NCBI RefSeq assembly: GCF_022288725.1
Contig: NZ_JAKNTA010000006.1
Span: 448,547 to 497,526 of the forward strand
Direction of reading: 5' to 3'
DNA from: Kitasatospora sp. A2-31
GTDB taxonomy: Bacteria > Actinomycetota > Actinomycetes > Streptomycetales > Streptomycetaceae
DNA: 48,980 nt
Every line of letters starts with the position of its first letter. Positions within the stretch are counted from its first letter, which is position 1. The notes under the pieces were generated by a model that did no database searches, had not been told where the DNA came from, and worked only from the letters and a program-made list of their open reading frames with translations. Shown here piece after piece: positions 41,563 through 48,980 of this stretch. Made by a program: the position numbers and the translations under genes.

Positions 41563-42836
41563 CAGCCCACCCTCTCCGCCAGGCCCGCTGCGCCCACGGG
41601 CAGCCGGGCACTCACCAGGAAACCCCTGCCGCCCGGGCCCGGCCCGGCCTCGGCCCGGCCGCCGCAGGCCGCCGCCCGCTCCCGGATGCCGACCAGGCCG
41701 CGCCCGCCGGACCAGCCGTTCGCCACGTGCTCCGACGACAGCCGCAGCCCGCGCCCGTCGTCGGCCACCGTGACCGACAGCTCCTCCCCCGCGCGGACCA
41801 CCCGCACCGACACCCGCGAGGCCTCGGCGTGCTTCACGGCGTTGGTCAGCGCCTCCTGCACGATCCGGTAGGCCGCCGCCTCCACCTCGGCCGGCAACGG
41901 CCCGGCGGAGGGGTCCACCTCCAGCTCGACCGCCGGCCCGGTGCCGCTCACCCGCGCGGCCAGCGCCGGAAGTTCGGCCAGCCGCGGCTGCGGGGACAGC
42001 TCCGGTGCCGCGCCGTCCTCCTTCAACACACCGAGCACCCGCCGCAGTTGGACCATCGCATCGCGGCCCGCGCCGGCGATGTCGTCGAAGGCGCGGATCG
42101 CCCGGTCCGGGTTGTCACGCACCACCAACGGCCCCGCCTCGGCCTGGATGACCATCAGCGAGACGGCGTGCGCCAGGATGTCGTGCATCTCCCGGGCGAT
42201 CCGGGCCCGCTCCTCGGCCACCGCACGGGCCGCGTCGCTGGCCGCCCGCCGCCCGGCTTCCAGCGCCCGGTCCGCCTCCACCCGGGCGAGCCGGCGCAGC
42301 TCCCGCACCAGCGAACCGAGGACGAAGGTGCCGACGGTCAGCAGCAGGCTGAAGAACGCCCCGTTCACCGAGTGCGTGCCCAGGATGTTGGAGACCACCA
42401 GGACCCCCAGCAGCAGCCCGCGCTGCCAGTCCCGGCCCCGGTCCGCCACCGTGTAGATGGTGACCACCGCGTACACCGGGATCTGCGGCATCACCGAGTG
42501 GGCGACCACCGACACCGGGATCGACGCCAGACCGCTGAGCGCGGCCACCGTCAGCGGCGCCCGACGGCGCCAGGGCAGCGGCAGGGCGGTGCCGATCGTC
42601 ATGGCGTAGACCCACCAGGGCCAGTCCGTGTCGTCGTTGCGGACCGACCAGAGCGAGACCGCGAACGAGAACAACGCCAGCGGGACGTCCAGCAGGTAGG
42701 GGTTCCCCCCGGCCCACCGGGTCCACCACTGTGCCACGCGCCCCACGGCGACCCCTCCCCCGAGTCCGGGAGCACCGCCCCCGCGGAGAAGATCATGCCC
42801 CACCGGCGGGATGCTCGGCACGCCGCTCTCAGCCAT
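41562..42836 (-). CDS. NarL-type sensor histidine kinase
   Basis: A 424-aa membrane kinase. About five hydrophobic segments (residues 45-180) are followed by the HisKA_3 dimerisation box EERARIAREMHDILAHAVSL with H218, then an HATPase domain with EALTNAVKHAEAS (N box), VTVADDGRGLRL (G1) and GRGLVGIRERAAACGG (G2). The sensing part is short and mostly intramembrane. ATG 42836 overlaps the lipoprotein gene by 8 nt; a GTG near residue 31 (VGRVAQWW) is an alternative start. Confidence 0.94.
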   Translation of the reverse strand: MAESGVPSIPPVGHDLLRGGGAPGLGGGVAVGRVAQWWTRWAGGNPYLLDVPLALFSFAVSLWSVRNDDTDWPWWVYAMTIGTALPLPWRRRAPLTVAALSGLASIPVSVVAHSVMPQIPVYAVVTIYTVADRGRDWQRGLLLGVLVVSNILGTHSVNGAFFSLLLTVGTFVLGSLVRELRRLARVEADRALEAGRRAASDAARAVAEERARIAREMHDILAHAVSLMVIQAEAGPLVVRDNPDRAIRAFDDIAGAGRDAMVQLRRVLGVLKEDGAAPELSPQPRLAELPALAARVSGTGPAVELEVDPSAGPLPAEVEAAAYRIVQEALTNAVKHAEASRVSVRVVRAGEELSVTVADDGRGLRLSSEHVANGWSGGRGLVGIRERAAACGGRAEAGPGPGGRGFLVSARLPVGAAGLAERVG

Positions 42837-43500
42837 GCCCGACCGTCACGCCACCCGTCTCGGCCCGGGCGAGGATGCCGCGCGGCGCCCCCGGCTGCCG
42901 CGGCACCGCCACGTCCACCTCGCCCGTCCCGGTGCTCGCGTCCACCGCGTAGGCGTCTCCGGCCGGCACCCACAACCGGACCCCGCCGGTCCCGGTCCGC
43001 GCCTCGACCCTCGCCGGCGCGGCGGCGAAGGACGCCTCGACCCCGCCGGTGCCGGACCGCAGCAGCGCCGTCCGCGAGGTCAGCCCGGTCGCCTCCACCC
43101 CGCCGGTGGAGACCGTCGCCTCCACCTCGCCGGCCAGCCCGCTCAGCCGCACGCCGCCGGTCTCCGCCGTCACCCGCACGGCCGTCCCGGCCGGCACGTC
43201 CACCTCGTAGCCGAGCCCGCAGTCCTCGCAGTCGTAGGTCAGCGTCAGCGTCCCGTCCTTCAGCTCGTGGTTGCTCCGGGGCGCCTCCCCCCGGTAGCTC
43301 TGGTGCTCGGTGACCCGCACCCCGCTGCCGCCGCCGCGCACGACCACCCCGCCGACGCGGCCCTGGACGACCAGCACCCGGACCGGCTCGGCCACCGCGT
43401 AGCTGACGTCCCGCCGCTCGTCGTCGTCCCCGACGAAGCACCCGGACATCCCGGCCAGCACCGCCCCCGTGATCGCCACCGCACCCAGCACCCGCTTCAT
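42829..43500 (-). CDS. DUF4097-like lipoprotein
   Basis: A 223-aa exported lipoprotein. ATG 43500 (MKRVLGAVAITGAVLAGMSG) follows GGAGGAG; the lipobox MSGC gives lipidated C21. The mature part is a repetitive beta-solenoid-like array with recurring TGGV/GTGGV segments (AETGGVRLSG, STGGVEATG, GTGGVEASF, GTGGVRLWV), as in DUF4097-type adhesin-like domains. A CEDC pair is near the middle. It is the first gene of an operon with the kinase and regulator, overlapping the kinase start. It may modulate the sensor from outside the membrane (inference). Confidence 0.85.
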   Translation of the reverse strand: MKRVLGAVAITGAVLAGMSGCFVGDDDERRDVSYAVAEPVRVLVVQGRVGGVVVRGGGSGVRVTEHQSYRGEAPRSNHELKDGTLTLTYDCEDCGLGYEVDVPAGTAVRVTAETGGVRLSGLAGEVEATVSTGGVEATGLTSRTALLRSGTGGVEASFAAAPARVEARTGTGGVRLWVPAGDAYAVDASTGTGEVDVAVPRQPGAPRGILARAETGGVTVGHG

Positions 43501-43617
43501 CCCCGGCTCCTCCCGCATCCGTGCTCCGACGCCCCGAGACTCCCCCGGGCCGGCCCGCCGGCGCCTCGCCCGCAGGAGCGGTTCCGCCGCCTCCCCCGCG
43601 CGACGGATCCGGACGCG

Positions 43618-43668
43618 CGAACGCCGCAGGGCGGCCACCCGAAAGGGGTGACCGCCCTGCGGCGTTCG
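43618..43668 (-). terminator. Terminator of rpoC
   Basis: A long hairpin (43618-43640 with 43645-43668, one internal mismatch, GAAA-like loop) 12 nt after the rpoC stop. It closes the rpoBC transcript and isolates the lipoprotein-kinase-regulator operon. Confidence 0.82.
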
Positions 43669-43680
43669 GTGACCGTGGAC

Positions 43681-47574
<3,894 letters not shown>

Positions 47575-47638
47575 TGGTCGTCAAGCCCTCTTTCGTAAGT
47601 CGAGAGTCGTTCGTGTGGTCTGAGGGGGGCCTGGGGGC

Positions 47639-47667
47639 GGGCCGGCTGCTCAGCGGGCAGCCGGCCC
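47639..47667 (-). terminator. Hairpin between rpoB and rpoC
   Basis: A perfect 11-bp stem (47639-47649 with 47657-47667, 7-nt loop) 8 nt after the rpoB stop. No U-tract; likely a processing or stabilising element rather than a terminator, since rpoB and rpoC are normally cotranscribed. Confidence 0.45.
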
Positions 47668-47675
47668 AACCTCCG

Positions 47676-48980
<1,305 letters not shown>

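Overview
The window is high-GC actinobacterial DNA, most likely from the Streptomycetaceae (Streptomyces, Kitasatospora or Streptacidiphilus). The protein sequences, GTG starts, ATGA stop/start overlaps and order of the translation genes all fit this family. A set of arabinan/galactan-type envelope glycosyltransferases makes a Kitasatospora-like relative, whose cell wall contains galactose, somewhat attractive. That is inference; no rRNA gene is present to test it.

The core of the window is the ribosomal/transcription supercluster, almost all on the minus strand, so transcription runs from right to left. From the right edge: the 3' part of rpoB, then rpoC and its terminator (43.6-49 kb); the str operon rpsL-rpsG-fusA-tuf (27.0-31.7 kb) with a clear promoter, a long leader and a strong terminator after tuf; and the S10/spc block rpsJ-rplC-rplD-rplW-rplB-rpsS-rplV-rpsC-rplP-rpmC-rpsQ-rplN-rplX-rplE-rpsZ-rpsH-rplF-rplR-rpsE-rpmD-rplO (7.3-17.0 kb). 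After a terminator come secY-adk-map, an mscL gene wedged between map and infA, and then infA-rpmJ-rpsM-rpsK-rpoA-rplQ at the left edge. Several intercistronic gaps hold perfect hairpins, and the rpsJ and rpsL leaders share a near-identical 22-nt stem-loop element.

Two accessory regions interrupt this core. Region A (17.5-26.8 kb, between tuf and rpsJ) is an envelope-glycan island of eight minus-strand genes. It holds two large GT-C-like membrane proteins (one AftA-like), three GT2 glycosyltransferases (one DPM1-like paired with a DUF2304 protein, one GtrB-like paired with GtrA) and a Wzx/MOP-type flippase. Together they could make polyprenyl-phosphate sugars, flip them and polymerise or decorate a wall glycan outside the membrane.

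Region B (31.8-43.5 kb, between rpsL and rpoC) is a mixed set: a DUF1707/DUF4190 membrane protein, a DUF2786 protein, an ADP-ribosylglycohydrolase, a serpin lipoprotein, a cytochrome P450, a sirtuin, a complete IS5-family insertion sequence inserted exactly at a stop codon, a small membrane protein, and an operon of a DUF4097-like lipoprotein, a NarL-type histidine kinase and its response regulator.

No tRNA, rRNA or CRISPR array was recognised.
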